Source: Symsagittifera roscoffensis (Eukaryota > Xenacoelomorpha > Acoela > Convolutidae). Taken from it: DNA of 64,000 bases. The notes beneath the pieces were generated by a model that was not told the origin of the DNA, ran no database searches, and was given only the letters and a program-made list of their open reading frames with translations. The DNA lies in assembly GCF_963678635.1 (NCBI RefSeq), contig NC_087068.1:684001-748000 (forward strand). Direction: 5' to 3'. A program made the position numbers and the translations under genes. Below are positions 11,240 to 22,108 of this stretch, piece by piece; position 1 is the first letter of the stretch, and every line of letters starts with the position of its first letter.

Positions 11240-11927
11240 GTGGCTGTTCCTGACACCAAGGCTCGAGAATGCTACGGACAAGACGAGGGAGAAAGCTCCA
11301 CCTCTCGTCAGGCAGATAAGGGAATTTCTTGAGGGGCAACTGGAGGTAGCAGCGAGTAGGGAGATGACGGTGCGGAGATTTGTCACAGCAGCGAACGAAG
11401 TCACCATTGGAGGATTCTGGAGGGAGCATGCAAAAGATGAGTTGAGAACGAGGAAAGATCATGAGATCTTGAATTTCTTGTGTTCTTGCTGGGAGAAGAA
11501 GTACATGGTTAAAGTATTCTATGCGAAAGACACCATATTCGAAGCCTTCGAGCAAGAGCTGTTGAGTATGCCCATAAACCTCTTGCTGGCCCTGTACTTG
11601 GTTTATCCCAGGTACCTGTTTAGTATGGGTCCAGTGTATATGCTCAGCAGAGGAGTGGAGGCACTTCGAATTGACGGGTACCTGACACTAGTGCTCTTGA
11701 CTCATGGCGAGCTGGTGGCTTTTCATCGGTTGATGAAAAATGGGGAGCCCCTGTCGATGGGGAAGGCCCACTCAAGTATAGATACCTACTCTTACAAGTG
11801 CGCTGCCGGACTGAAGACGTTGCTGGTGGAGTATCTTCTGATGCAAAACCGATACCTGACTGGCGAAGAGAGAATCCCAAGACGAGAGATGAATGGAGGG
11901 AGGCGAATGGTGGTATCCCTCTACTAA
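11163..11927 (+). CDS. Fourth block, unrecognised helical protein, partial
   Basis: Open frame of 254 codons beginning MKRKNVAAAEKQLEAIAYRL. Charged helical first half, then hydrophobic stretches (MPINLLLALYLVYPRYLF, near residues 138-155) that look like buried helices rather than clear membrane spans. It continues the third block with a frame change; coding character moves to another frame by about 11850-11930 (LLTDLCLAMRSDP, about 11920-12106). No family recognised. Confidence 0.5.
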   Translation: MKRKNVAAAEKQLEAIAYRLTQERGRWLFLTPRLENATDKTREKAPPLVRQIREFLEGQLEVAASREMTVRRFVTAANEVTIGGFWREHAKDELRTRKDHEILNFLCSCWEKKYMVKVFYAKDTIFEAFEQELLSMPINLLLALYLVYPRYLFSMGPVYMLSRGVEALRIDGYLTLVLLTHGELVAFHRLMKNGEPLSMGKAHSSIDTYSYKCAAGLKTLLVEYLLMQNRYLTGEERIPRREMNGGRRMVVSLY

Positions 11928-12799
11928 CTGATCTGTGCCTGGCCATGAGGTCTGACCCATTGAGAGTGATCAGGGGGCTTGGCGAGGTCGTGACCTGTAT
12001 CTACGGACCAGCGGTTACGAATGCCTTTCCGGATATTCTCGTGGCGGCATATCGCAATTCAGTGGTGCACGTGAGCCTGATAAGCGTACTAGATGGGCGG
12101 CGTTGAATTCGTGCCGACAAGAGGTGCTGAGGGCACAAATGAGTGACACTGTGCTCTTCGGGAAGGTAAAAAATCCCGAGTTAGTAGTGTTTAATTTCCG
12201 GGGGCAACTACAATGTAGAATGGGGGGAAAGCGTGAAGGTCCCATTGAAACTTACCCCAAGTTCTGAAATTTGAATCCCCTGACAGCAGAGAGACCAGAA
12301 ATCCTGAGAATCCCGGCATGAAAAAGGAGCTTCGAGCTGGTGAAGAGGGAGCTAGGGACGACACTAGAAAAGGAAATTCTGCCCGCCACCGTTCCCGAGT
12401 TCCCGACAGTCAGGAGAATGACCCTGGGGATGAATAGCCCCTGGTGTTTCCATCCCTGTACGCAAGAGCCGCGGTAGAGAAACAGCAGAGGGAGTTCACC
12501 GATGGCTGGGACCCCTTGTTTGTCGGATATACAGCAGCAGTTTACTTCCACACTTGAGATATCAAGATAAACTCATGGACAACGCAAGCAAAGAAGATGA
12601 GAGGCTCAATGCCTCCAAAATTCGAGGTTCGAGACATCTTGAGGACGCTCGAACAAGCGGATCTGGAGAACATGTTGCCAGTATGGGACAACGGGAGATT
12701 GATCGTAGAAGAAGGTCACATCATACTAAAAGACGAGATGAATTTTTCCACGAGAAAGTACCGGGCGCCCTACGGATTAGAGCAAGTGAAGATGTAACA
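11928..12799 (+). pseudogene. Fifth block, frameshifted remnants
   Basis: Coding-like segments in different frames: RSDPLRVIRGLGEVV to about 12106; VLRAQMSDTVLFGKV from about 12125; and 12597-12797, which reads KFEVRDILRTLEQADLENML and then NFSTRKYRAPYGLEQVK. Several stops interrupt 12240-12590. The order matches a continuous protein with indels. No family recognised. Confidence 0.45.
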
Positions 12800-13388
12800 A
12801 GAAGAAAAAGAGCTGTACGCGGCAGGCTCCTTATATGTAGACCCAACTGAATACAAGAAGCAGGACTCAGCTACACCCTCACCCCTATCAGTGGGCACTC
12901 CTGGAGATAAGAGAAGCGGTCCCGTAGAAAGCAAGTTTAGAGACGTACTTGAGAAAAGGCGAGCCGAGTCAGAAGGGGAAAGCATGGACGAGACTCTCAG
13001 TGAAGCAGGAGAAGAAATGGAAGTGGGGAATACGCCTGAGCCGAAACCAGCTGAGGAGGGTTTCATCGCTCAGGAACTGCTGCAGGACCTGAGCGGAGAC
13101 GATTGGGCGGACACGGCCACGCCATCTCTGACATCATCCCATCGCAAAAACCTGGAACTACCCTTGACAAGCGAAACTTCCATCATGGGGATGATAATTT
13201 TGAGCGCCGAAGAGAGTAAGAAGAACACTTTTGAAGGAAATAAGAGTAAGTTTCTGGGGACTCTGGATGAAAAGGCGTGGCGGGAATTCTTGAGTGAATT
13301 TGATCAGGAGACAAAAAGTGAGACCACACTAGAGAACTTCAAAGAAGAGCTGTGGAACACGGTAGTGAAGTTCGGGAACCTGTCTTGA
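12800..13388 (+). CDS. Sixth block, acidic unrecognised segment, partial
   Basis: A frame open from about 12800 through an ATG at 12891 to 13388. It is strongly acidic and Ser/Thr-rich (SEGESMDETLSEAGEEMEVG near 12975) and then helical. It looks like a disordered linker of a larger protein. It is followed by a Lys/Arg-rich low-complexity frame to about 13640. Confidence 0.45.
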
Positions 13389-13999
13389 TGGGCACAGGAC
13401 TGGACGAGAAGGCGAGGAAAGAGCTGTCAGCAAAATGGTCGAACTGAGGGAGACGCGACAGAAGATCAGAGATGATGAATGTAAAGACAGCTCTACTCCG
13501 AAACAAAAAAATGATGATAAAAGGAATGAATTTCTAAGGGAGGATAAGGTTAAGACTATTAATATGATTAAAAATACTAATATCCTTAAGGCTCGAGAAG
13601 GGGGAGGCAAGAGTTGGAAAGGCCGGACCGGGATAAAGTGATCGAATCAGTGATGATAGCGGCCACGACCCCAAGTAGAGGTGTGAAGTCTCGGAAGAGA
13701 AAGAGAGAGGTAGAGGAGTTTAGTAGTCCTTCGGCGGACGCGGTCTCTGAGAAGAATCTGAGGGAGACGGCTCCCATGTTTCTAGCGCGGTGGAAGACAG
13801 CAGCCTACAAGGGTGGCTCCGAACCAAGGAAGCTGGCCGAGGTAGTGAAGGATATGGAGGTTTCAACGAGTTTGGCAACGGAAGAAGGTTTAGACCCCAG
13901 AAGGCGAACACGAAGAGGGGTTCGACGAGTGGACAAATGTGGGAGGTGGACTTCGGCAAAAAATGGATCTGAAGTGAACACCAGGCTACTGGGAAACAA
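13389..13999 (+). pseudogene. Seventh block, basic low-complexity remnants
   Basis: Short Lys/Arg/Glu-rich frames (13435-13641 and 13614-14003) in the same strand and composition as the neighbouring blocks. They probably represent a basic linker between the acidic block and the next open frame. No domain recognised. Confidence 0.4.
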
Positions 14000-15148
14000 G
14001 TGACCAGTGACCCTCTTGAGAAGAGTAAGACGAGGAACACCGCTCGGCCTTGGTTGGTGGCCCTGGAGACAAGGAAAAAACTGGTGGACTGCCTGAAGAA
14101 ACTCGATCGTGGACTGTCCCGCAAGCGACGCAATTGGGCTACCAAACAAAAAGCCGAGATTAACAAGTCAGAATTGGGGAGCCAACTGAAACGAACTTGG
14201 CAGAACTTACTACGGGATTATTTCGAAGAAGCGATGAGGACAACCTCATCTGCGTTGCCATTGATGACAAATCCCTTCGTTAGAACAGCGGGACAACTGA
14301 TGTTCGAGTGGAGCCTTGTGGGAATAGAGCTGGAGACGTTGACTTCACGTCACAAGTTGAAGCTGGGCAGCAAGAATCTGGAAATTTATCAAATGCTGAT
14401 GCAGCACGTCTCCAGGGATAATTCAGGCTTGAGTTTAGCGAGGAGAAAAGTTGCTACTTGTTTCTTGAGGTGGATAATGTCCGTGATGACCGACAGTACC
14501 ATCCAAGTGTGTCAGCAGAAAGCGATCGGAAGCAAAACAATGGAAAGGAGAATCTCCGCGGTCATCCTGAATGTATACCAGAGTACTGGAAGAGAAAAGG
14601 ATGATGGCTTCAGGCAGTCTCTAGAGAATCATGGAAACCTGGACGAGATAGGAAGGTTCTATAACAAGAAATTCGAAGAGGGACATGACTTGCATCGTAA
14701 CTTAGCCTCGGCTGGAGAGTACTCGAGACCCAACAAAAGGGGAGAATATCAATACGTAAGTGGGGTAATGGGGATAGCATACAACCCCTTCTTCGATTCA
14801 GTAGCCGGAAGCGCTCACAGGAACCACGAAGTGACGGAGCTGTTAAAGTTTTGGACGGAAAAGATAACCGAGACAGACCCAGTGGATAGAGAGAAACCGA
14901 GCTTAGGCTTGATTCTCGAGAAGATGCCAGAAGTGATAAGTGTGCCGCGCTTGAATAAAAGAGTCGAATTGAAAATGGGTAATGGAAACGGCATGCTGGT
15001 TACGAACTTAGGAGTAGTTTGGAAGTTGCTGAGACCTTCCTGGTGTCCGCATCCCCACGCAAGCCTGATTGAAGAGATCACAGAGCGAGTGAGGCTGGCA
15101 CCGACAAAAGACGAGGACCTGGGAACATTGAGTGTAGTACACAGCTGA
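14000..15148 (+). CDS. Eighth block, longest intact frame (382 codons), unrecognised
   Basis: Uninterrupted frame, helical and basic. It has a conserved-looking core (RRKVATCFLRWIMSVMTD at about residues 149-166; YQYVSGVMGIAYNPFFDSVA at about 251-270) and a Trp/Cys/His-containing end (LLRPSWCPHPHASLIEE at about 344-360). The pattern looks like a folded domain, yet I recognise no polymerase, integrase or capsid signature. Its ATG at 14000 is probably internal, since coding character continues from upstream. After the stop, 15149-15360 still has the same composition but no long frame. Confidence 0.55.
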   Translation: MTSDPLEKSKTRNTARPWLVALETRKKLVDCLKKLDRGLSRKRRNWATKQKAEINKSELGSQLKRTWQNLLRDYFEEAMRTTSSALPLMTNPFVRTAGQLMFEWSLVGIELETLTSRHKLKLGSKNLEIYQMLMQHVSRDNSGLSLARRKVATCFLRWIMSVMTDSTIQVCQQKAIGSKTMERRISAVILNVYQSTGREKDDGFRQSLENHGNLDEIGRFYNKKFEEGHDLHRNLASAGEYSRPNKRGEYQYVSGVMGIAYNPFFDSVAGSAHRNHEVTELLKFWTEKITETDPVDREKPSLGLILEKMPEVISVPRLNKRVELKMGNGNGMLVTNLGVVWKLLRPSWCPHPHASLIEEITERVRLAPTKDEDLGTLSVVHS

Positions 15149-15363
15149 TCTTGCCTCAGAGCAAGGAGTCAGGCGAGGCAACGAGTAAGCTAGGATCGGT
15201 GAAGAAGATGGAACCAGGTAGTTGTCTTGACCTGACTTGTGGAAGCGGAGAGCACACTTGTGATGGACGATCATGAGTCAGAATACAGTCTTTTCAAAAA
15301 GTAGACCTAATCGCTTGGTTTGGCGACACCACAGAAAGGGAGAAGAGTGAAGTACAAATGGTG

Positions 15364-15482
15364 GCTGTCATGCAGCATTTTGATTTATATAATAGATATA
15401 GCATATTAATAACAATATTTTGTTTTTCGTTAAATTTTCTTTTTCGTGACCTCAGCTTCGATCCGAGTTCACACTTGAGCTC
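15364..15482 (+). repeat. Left arm of a ~119-bp inverted repeat
   Basis: This runs ctgtcatgcagcattttgat ... cacttgagc and is the near-perfect reverse complement of 16395-16512. The arms are AT-rich at their outer ends and enclose about 0.9 kb of GC-richer coding-like sequence. Confidence 0.93.
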
Positions 15483-16394
15483 CTTTTGTCCTGATAGAAC
15501 TAGAAGCTCTCTTGGAAGCTTCGGGAGAACGCAATCTCCGGAGCATCGATATTACACATGGTGAATGCCCGTGCCATTGCCTGGCATAAACGGTGTGGCA
15601 CCCGGACCACGCAAACCTCTACCTGATATGGGACGTGGAAGAAATTCGGTCGATCGGATTACCAGATCACAGGCAGAAGGTGACCCTCTTGGTGGTAATC
15701 ACGATGCTGGCTTTGCGATGGATCGAAGAAAATGTGACGAAATATCGGGAGTCGAAGACACCGACGGCGGAATCAATATACGCTATAGATTACAGCAGGC
15801 GACTTGAGTTTTTTGAGACTGCATGCAAGGTGATCGCCATACCGATGGAAGTCAGGCACGTATGGAGCCGCATAAGATTCTTCCCGTGATTTCGAGCGAC
15901 TTTGACATCTTGGTTGTATATGGTGACGAAAGATCATGTGAGAAATATTAAAAGGAATATCGAAAGTTCCTGACAGAAATAGGAACGGAAGCCTTCAAAA
16001 GACCTCTGCTGACCCACCGAAATGCGATTACGACGGGGTGGAAAAGAGTTGGTAGGGTGTCTAAAGATAACACCAAGGCGAGAGAATCAATACTGGAAGA
16101 TGATTTTGCGAAGAACGTGAGTCTGAGTCTGCACAACTCCTTTTGCTTGAACAAGAAGTCGAAGGTGAAGGGTTTGGTCCACAAAACAAAGAGGTTGTAG
16201 GAACAGAGGGAGTGGATGCGATCTTACAAACAACAAAAGGCTTGGGAAGAGATCGTGATAAGCTCCGATGATGAGGAAGCACTGTTAAGACAGATTGCGG
16301 TGTCGAGTGTATCAGGGCCTAGCACCTTGAGGGCGAAGAACGCGAAATGAGCAGGAAGCTCAGTGAGGGATTCTTGAGTCGTGAGAGGGACGAA
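15483..16394 (+). pseudogene. Ninth block, coding-like remnant enclosed by the inverted repeat
   Basis: Between the inverted-repeat arms the + strand again has coding composition. One frame (15593-15889) reads KVTLLVVITMLALRWIEENV and SIYAIDYSRRLEFFE; after a stop it continues in other frames with VVYMVTKDHVRN (about 15912) and basic helical text to about 16350. No family recognised. The inverted repeat could be a terminal structure of the host element, or a foldback insertion that split it. Confidence 0.45.
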
Positions 16395-16512
16395 AGTGGC
16401 TCAAGTGTGAACTCGGATCGAAGCTGAGGTCACGAAAAAGAAAATTTAACGAAAAACAAAATATTGTTATAAATATGCTATATCTATTATATAAATCAAA
16501 ATGCTGCATGAC
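16395..16512 (-). repeat. Right arm of the ~119-bp inverted repeat
   Basis: Near-perfect reverse complement of 15364-15482. Coding-like composition of the 8.9-16.4 kb block ends here; sequence to the right is ordinary AT-rich DNA. Confidence 0.93.
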
Positions 16513-17084
16513 AGTTTCCTGATCGAATAGGACGAAAGAATTTTTAAATCATCAGCTTGCAAAGCAGAAAGTAAAGGTGGAGGTGTATGCAGATTTTGAT
16601 TGCTGTTTAGCGATAGTGTGACAATTTTGCATGGTTGTGAACTTTGCGTTGTAGATAAACTTAAGTCTGCTGCAAACTTTTGTAAATGACCACTGGCTTT
16701 GTATCTTGAGCAACACTCTCAAGGCAGACGGCAACACGCGATGAGGACATCGATCTTGAGTCCAGGGAGTATGTGCCAGTCGGTCATATTTGGAATTTGA
16801 CCTTGAGCAATACGAACGACGTGAATATGGGGTCAAAAGGAATTTTTCAAAAATTCGAATTGAACATGTCATGCTCATTTTTCTCGCGACAACTGAACAT
16901 CTCAGAAATATAAGATCAGAAAAATCAAACAACAATCGTGGGAAAGTAGTCAGCGGGAAATTGCTGTTCGCAGTTTCCAGACTAAAAAACCACACGAGAG
17001 TAGAGCTGTCCTACCTTGAAATAGGAAACAGAGCAATTACAAAAGAAGAGCGAATCAATTAATACTGGACCAGAGTGAACCTTC
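16513..17084. other. Gene-free stretch, nothing recognised
   Basis: Overlapping short frames on both strands (for example 16790-17062 +, 16552-16995 -) with no domain and no reason to prefer either. Confidence 0.45.
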
Positions 17085-18210
17085 GGTTAAAAGTTGGACA
17101 ACCGAAGTCTCCCAATGGTTCAGACCCAAAACCCATTTCTCGAGCTAAAACTTGTTCAATTAAAGCTAAATGAGTCAAACTTAATTTTCCTATTATTCTC
17201 AAAGTGCTTATTCATTTAGTTACCTTAATTCTCGAGTGTGCTGGTCTGTGAGTACCCAATTTAGTTTTCTTGAGTGTGTTTTTTTTGTTATGTTGACGTA
17301 AGGAGAGTTTTAGGTTGATCCATCTGAAATGGATCAAAGTTCCACTGTCTAATAAAAAGTAACTGTACGGACTGTTCCGACCCTGTTTTTAACGGCGTTG
17401 GCGTATTTTGGGTATTTTTGGACCTGAGTATGGGGACGTTCTTATTTTCTAGAATGGGGGGTATTTTGGTAGTGGTCTTTAAGCTGTAACGAGGGTTTCA
17501 GTCTCATGTCGCAAGTGAACCGAATTGGCTCTGGACGTTCGAGGTAGAAAAACACAAAAGATAGTGTCCCTGATTATTGAGCCAATGGTTATAGGGCCTA
17601 TTTTTCTTTAACCTCATTTGTGACTTAAGTAGGCGACTATTTCAAGTCTTGTTCCTGTTAGAGAGCAACGCGAATCCTTAGGAGAGTATCGTCGATGGGC
17701 GAGAGAGAACCTTGACTGGAAAAATGGACAGCTGAAGCTTCCCAATGGTTCAGAAGGTTAAACTTATTGTTTTGAAACTACCTGCTGCAGAAAACTTCTA
17801 GAGTTGCTTTACTATTATCATTTATTTAATTGTAGAATGGCGTCACTATGTGAGTACCTAATTTAAATTTCTTGACTGCATTTTGTGTGATTTTGTCGAG
17901 TCAAGGATCAAAGTCTCACTGTCTAGTAAAACTAATGTTATACTAGAGCTGCCGACCCTGTTTTTAATGGCGTTCACGTGTTTTAGCTATTTCTGGACCT
18001 AGCCATGGGTCGTTCTTTTTTCTACAGTGGGGGAATTTGGCTGGTGGCTTTTAAGCGGTAACACAATTTGTAGTCTCGTGTCTTACGCGAACCGAATTGG
18101 CTCCGACTGAATGAGGTAAAACAGTACTAAAGCTAGTGTCCCTGACCATTGAGCGAATGGTTATAGGGCCTGTTTTTTGTTAACCTCATATGTGACATCG
18201 GTAGGCGACA
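17085..18210. repeat. Two-copy tandem duplication, period about 630 bp
   Basis: cccaatggttcaga occurs at 17111 and 17741. Further shared blocks follow in order: ccgaccctgtttttaa, gaaccgaattggctc, gtgtccctga, aatggttatagggcct, taacctcat and gtaggcgac. The copies are visibly diverged, so the duplication is not recent. Function unknown; no ORF. Confidence 0.9.
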
Positions 18211-18220
18211 GTTACATAGA

Positions 18221-18535
18221 TTCGCCTGCGCCAGATTTTTGGCTGAATTGAAAATTTCTTTGAGAATGGAGGGATGATTTTGAATATTTGGATTTGTTTG
18301 GTTTTTCTGTCGATTTGTTTGCTCTTAGCGCAATTCTGAATTTTGCCTCTGTGTCAATCAGCACTTCCTGAGTAATTAGTCGCTAGTTTTCCGTCAATTG
18401 ATGTTAGTTCATGACTTAGTTTTACTCGTGAGGCGGCAAAACAAATAACACCCGGAACTGCGAGAAAAAACTGAAATTTTTTTCCTTTCAAATTGCAGTT
18501 ATCAGAAGGCAAAAACGTCAACAATATTGTACGTT
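18221..18535 (-). repeat. Second copy of the LINE 5' region, beyond the LINE 3' end
   Basis: Matches 23093-23411 over about 315 bp (cctgcgccagattt, gatttgtttgct, tcatgactt, agaaggcaaaaac). The right-hand copy sits directly upstream of LINE ORF1 on the - strand. This copy lies downstream of ORF2 and a short A-run (18552-18560 on the - strand), giving a head-to-tail arrangement. Confidence 0.88.
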
Positions 18536-18837
18536 CTTTTTCAAGTAAATCTTTTTTTTTGAATAAATTGTAAATTATTTTTTTTAGTTGAGAGTTTCAT
18601 AATCAATATGTACGTCAAATATCATCACATTTGTCGAAAACAACTCATGTAGTTAGTAACCTTAGTTTCTGAACGCTTGAGTATCCTGTTACGCTTGATA
18701 TATCTACCTTCTACTTCTTAGCAGTTTTTGTTCAATTGACATTACTTTTACCGGATGGTTTGTTGCTGAAGTCTACCATATCCTTGTTGTTTATATCAGA
18801 TGGAGAAATTTGTATTTCTCATCTTCCATACTTCCCA

Positions 18838-21800
18838 TCACACAAATGTTTGCAAGTTGATTTTCCATGACGTCGATGATTTTGAATATGCACCACGAAT
18901 AACCGAAACAACATACTTAAGTCTTGCAATGTTGGTTGATACAAAAACGTCACGCCAATTATTAATCTGTAATATGTTTCTTGAAGGTTGTAGCGAGGAA
19001 CAACTGAAAATTAGGTGTTCGAATGTTTCGCATTCTAAATTACAATAGAAACATTCGGGGGCATTCTCGAAAAAAAAACCACCGCTTTTCTCGATCTTTA
19101 AAAACAGCGTAAGCAAATTTATAAAGAAAGTTTTTTTCCCATACATCAAGCATTGAATTTTTCCAAACTTTGCCTGTAAATTTAATCAATTCTTCTTCTG
19201 AACAGAGCTAACGGTTTGCTGCAAAACCCAAGCGGGAAATCGCAGCTCGATGAAAACTACAGTTTTGTAAGCAGAAATAATAAACATCTCGCGATTTTGT
19301 CTGTATTGTTATAATTAAACGGCTATTGGTACTGTTTGAAAATATTGCAAAATCACTTGAACTTATTTCAATAGAGATGTTCGTATTTCTCAACAAATTT
19401 TTGATTTCTTTCGGTAAAATTGAATCTGTTGGTAATAAACTATTTTGATCTGACATATCAGAAGCAAAGAAATCGATAATTTTTATACTAAAAAGTTTAA
19501 GTTGTAGGCATGGTAAGCCTATCCCACCATCTAAGATGGGGTGATATAAAACTTCTTTTCTTATGTCGAGTCTGCTTGTTTTTTTCAATTCTGTATTTAA
19601 TAATTCTTGGCATTTACTAAGAGTATCCAAGTTAACTGTAGTATGACGAGCCAAATGAAAAAACTTAGGGAGAACATAAACTGACAGTGTTAATGATTTG
19701 GCCCTCAAAGATTTACTTAGTAAAATTAACCCGCGATGTTTTTGAATTTGAGAACTTAACAATAGTTCAATATTTTCAATTTTTTGGGAAGTGTAAAACA
19801 ACACACCGAGTATTTTTGTTTCTTGACTGTTTTATAGGGTGATAAATCAGGTATGGAAAGCACTTCGCTTTTACTTATGTTAATCATCATTTGAGTTTGT
19901 TTGCAAAATGTATCGATTAAGCGAAACAACCTGTCAATACATCGGATTTTGATACGGCAAGTTATGTCGTCTGCATATGAAACTAGTTTGGGGCACAATA
20001 TCCCGAAACCTTCAATTGCTTCTGTAGATTCAATTGCTTGAAGAAGGGGTTCGATAAAAACTATGAATAAAAATGCGGAAAGAGGGCAACCTTGTCTCAC
20101 ACCGCGATGAATTTTGAAGCTGGCTGATAAAAAACCATTTATCTCAATTACTGCTTTTGAGTCTAAATACAAAGTTTCAATAGCTCTAACTGAAAACTCA
20201 TCAAGGTTTAACCCTTTCAAAATTTTGATGATAAGTGATCTGTCAACTCTGTCAAATGCTTTAGAAAAGTCTAATTTTACAGCACATGAACCTCGGGTAG
20301 CCAATCGTTCTGGAGTAATCGCTTTTTTCAACTTTCGTATTGCTGTGTGCATTTGTCTTCCAGGCAAATACGCGTGCTGATGGTTTTTTACTACTTTGCA
20401 AAGGTCATTTTTAATTCGATTACAGACTACATGGGCAAAGGTTTTCGCGTCAGTATTCATAAGGCTGATGGGGCGAAAATCTTGTACTGCTATGGCATTT
20501 TCAGATTTCGGGAGCAGTTTGATTATTGCTAAATAAAAACTGTTTGGAAGTTTTCCACCGTGAACAAAATGATTAAAAACTTTAGCTAAAATTAAACAAA
20601 ACTCATCCGTGAAAGTCTTGTATAGCTTAGAAGTAAGGCCATCTGGTCCAGGCGAGCTTTTCAAATTCAATTTGTTTATAGCCAAGTGAATTTCATCTTC
20701 TGTAAAGTAATGATAGCAATCATTCTCATTTTTTTCGAGTTTATTTTTTGATAAAAATGTCTTTAGTAGTTGATCGGAGTCTGTTGTAGAACTATTTGAA
20801 AAAATATTTGAAAAATACTTTCGAAATTGATTAAGAATATCCTCATCCGTATGATAAACGTTCTGATCCACTTGAATTCGCTTGATTGAGTTAATTGTGT
20901 TCTTTGATGTCCATTGACTACAAAATTTGGGAACACCCTCCAATGTATAGCTGAGAGTTTTCTGAATTTTTCGATAATCTGAAAAAACTTTTTCCTTGGA
21001 AACTTTTTGAAGATGTTCCAGCACCAAATGATATTTTTCAATCAAATTAGGGTTCGGACCTTTTCCGCTGTGAATGCAATCTCTGAGAACATTTTCGTGA
21101 TAGTTCAATAAATTAAGTTCTTTCTGATCTACACGCTTTTTGTTTTCTTGAATAAACCTCAGAAGGTCACGAAAATTGTGCTTAAAATTTTCGTAACTAC
21201 TTGGTGATTCATTTTCGTAAAAGTTTCTTAGGTCTTCACGAATTAAGCTGGCGTTGTTGTTTAAAATTTCTTCATTTAATTTCCAGTAACTAGGGCCGCG
21301 CTGATACAAGTTAGATGGCTTAACAAAAACGTGTAAGAGCAAATGATCAGATATTGATATTTGAATGCTTTGCATAGAATCATACTCTGTTTCGAATTTT
21401 ATGAAAACATAATCTATGCGTGCAAAAGTTTTATGTTGTTTGTCATAATGTGTATAATCACAAAAATCATTCTTGAGTGCAAAATCAACAAAACCAAAAC
21501 AGTCAAGAATTTGTTCTTTGAGTTGGGTAAATCGTTTGATACGTGCATCATTTAACTTAAGTATTGAAGAACTGTTAATATTATCATAACTCAGCGCATT
21601 AAAGTCACCCATCATGATAATTTTCGATTTGTTAGGTAAAAATCTGATGCTTAATTTCAGGGAATTCAAAGTTGATCGGAATGAAATAGGGTTCGCATGA
21701 ACGTTGATAACAAACCAATCAAGTTTGACAAACTTTAACAATTGAAAACCTGTACTTGAAGCAATTCTTTTTGCAGGACTCAAGTTTGATGACCATAACG

Positions 21801-22031
21801 TTAAGAAACCACCAGAATTATTTGAGCCCGATATGGAATCGAATAAAACATTATATTTATCCAGTAAACTCAAATGTATCTTTGTAAGTTTCGATATTTT
21901 TGCTTCCTGTATGCACAAAATGAAACTGGGCGATTTTTTAAAACTTGGCATTTTTTGATAAGTGAGTGTAATTTAGCTGGATTTCCTATGCTAAAAATAT
22001 TAACGGAAAAAATATCTGGTTTTTCGCTCAT
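18838..22031 (-). pseudogene. LINE ORF2: APE endonuclease + reverse transcriptase + CCHC, frameshifted
   Basis: Read 3' to 5' on the given strand. The N-terminus begins MSEKPDIFSVNIFS in one frame, then shifts at about 21955 into the main frame (to 19756). Endonuclease signatures: FILCIQEAKI, IMMGDFNALS, FARIDYVFI and SISDHLLLH. Reverse transcriptase signatures: FRPISLMNTDAK, AVKLDFSKAFDRVD, GVRQGCPLSAFLF and the catalytic SYADDI near 19965. A frameshift near 19800 leads into the thumb/connection region, a TAG lies at about 19206, and a poly-T indel near 19075 precedes the final CYCN-CETFEHLIFSC zinc-binding motif typical of L1-type ORF2 ends. Few lesions, so the copy is fairly young. Confidence 0.93.
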
Positions 22032-22108
22032 AGAAATTTTTGCTAAAACTTCCCTCCAACCAAGTCTTCTCCTTTATTTTTAGATTTCATTTTTGGCCCT
22101 TTCTTCCG

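Larger units (their letters stand above)
8896..16350 (+). pseudogene. Decayed long coding region of unrecognised family, SGNH-like motifs near the 5' end
   Basis: Over about 7.4 kb the + strand is GC-richer than the surroundings and carries consecutive coding-like blocks whose frame changes repeatedly (for example about 9170, 10490, 11160, 11800, 12800, 14000), with single stops between in-frame blocks (TAG at 10149, TAA near 10368). The simplest reading is one or two long genes or a polyprotein of a mobile element, broken by many indels. Two motif pairs recall SGNH/GDSL hydrolases: GTNDVSRGE at about 9307, and GSDFEGT at about 10456 followed by GLNDHLHA at about 10605. I see no reverse transcriptase, transposase or protease motif, and I cannot name the family. 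Individual blocks are listed separately. Confidence 0.7.

Noticed and set aside
20114-20532. + strand frames inside the LINE
   Set aside because: Antisense shadows of the RT-coding - strand.
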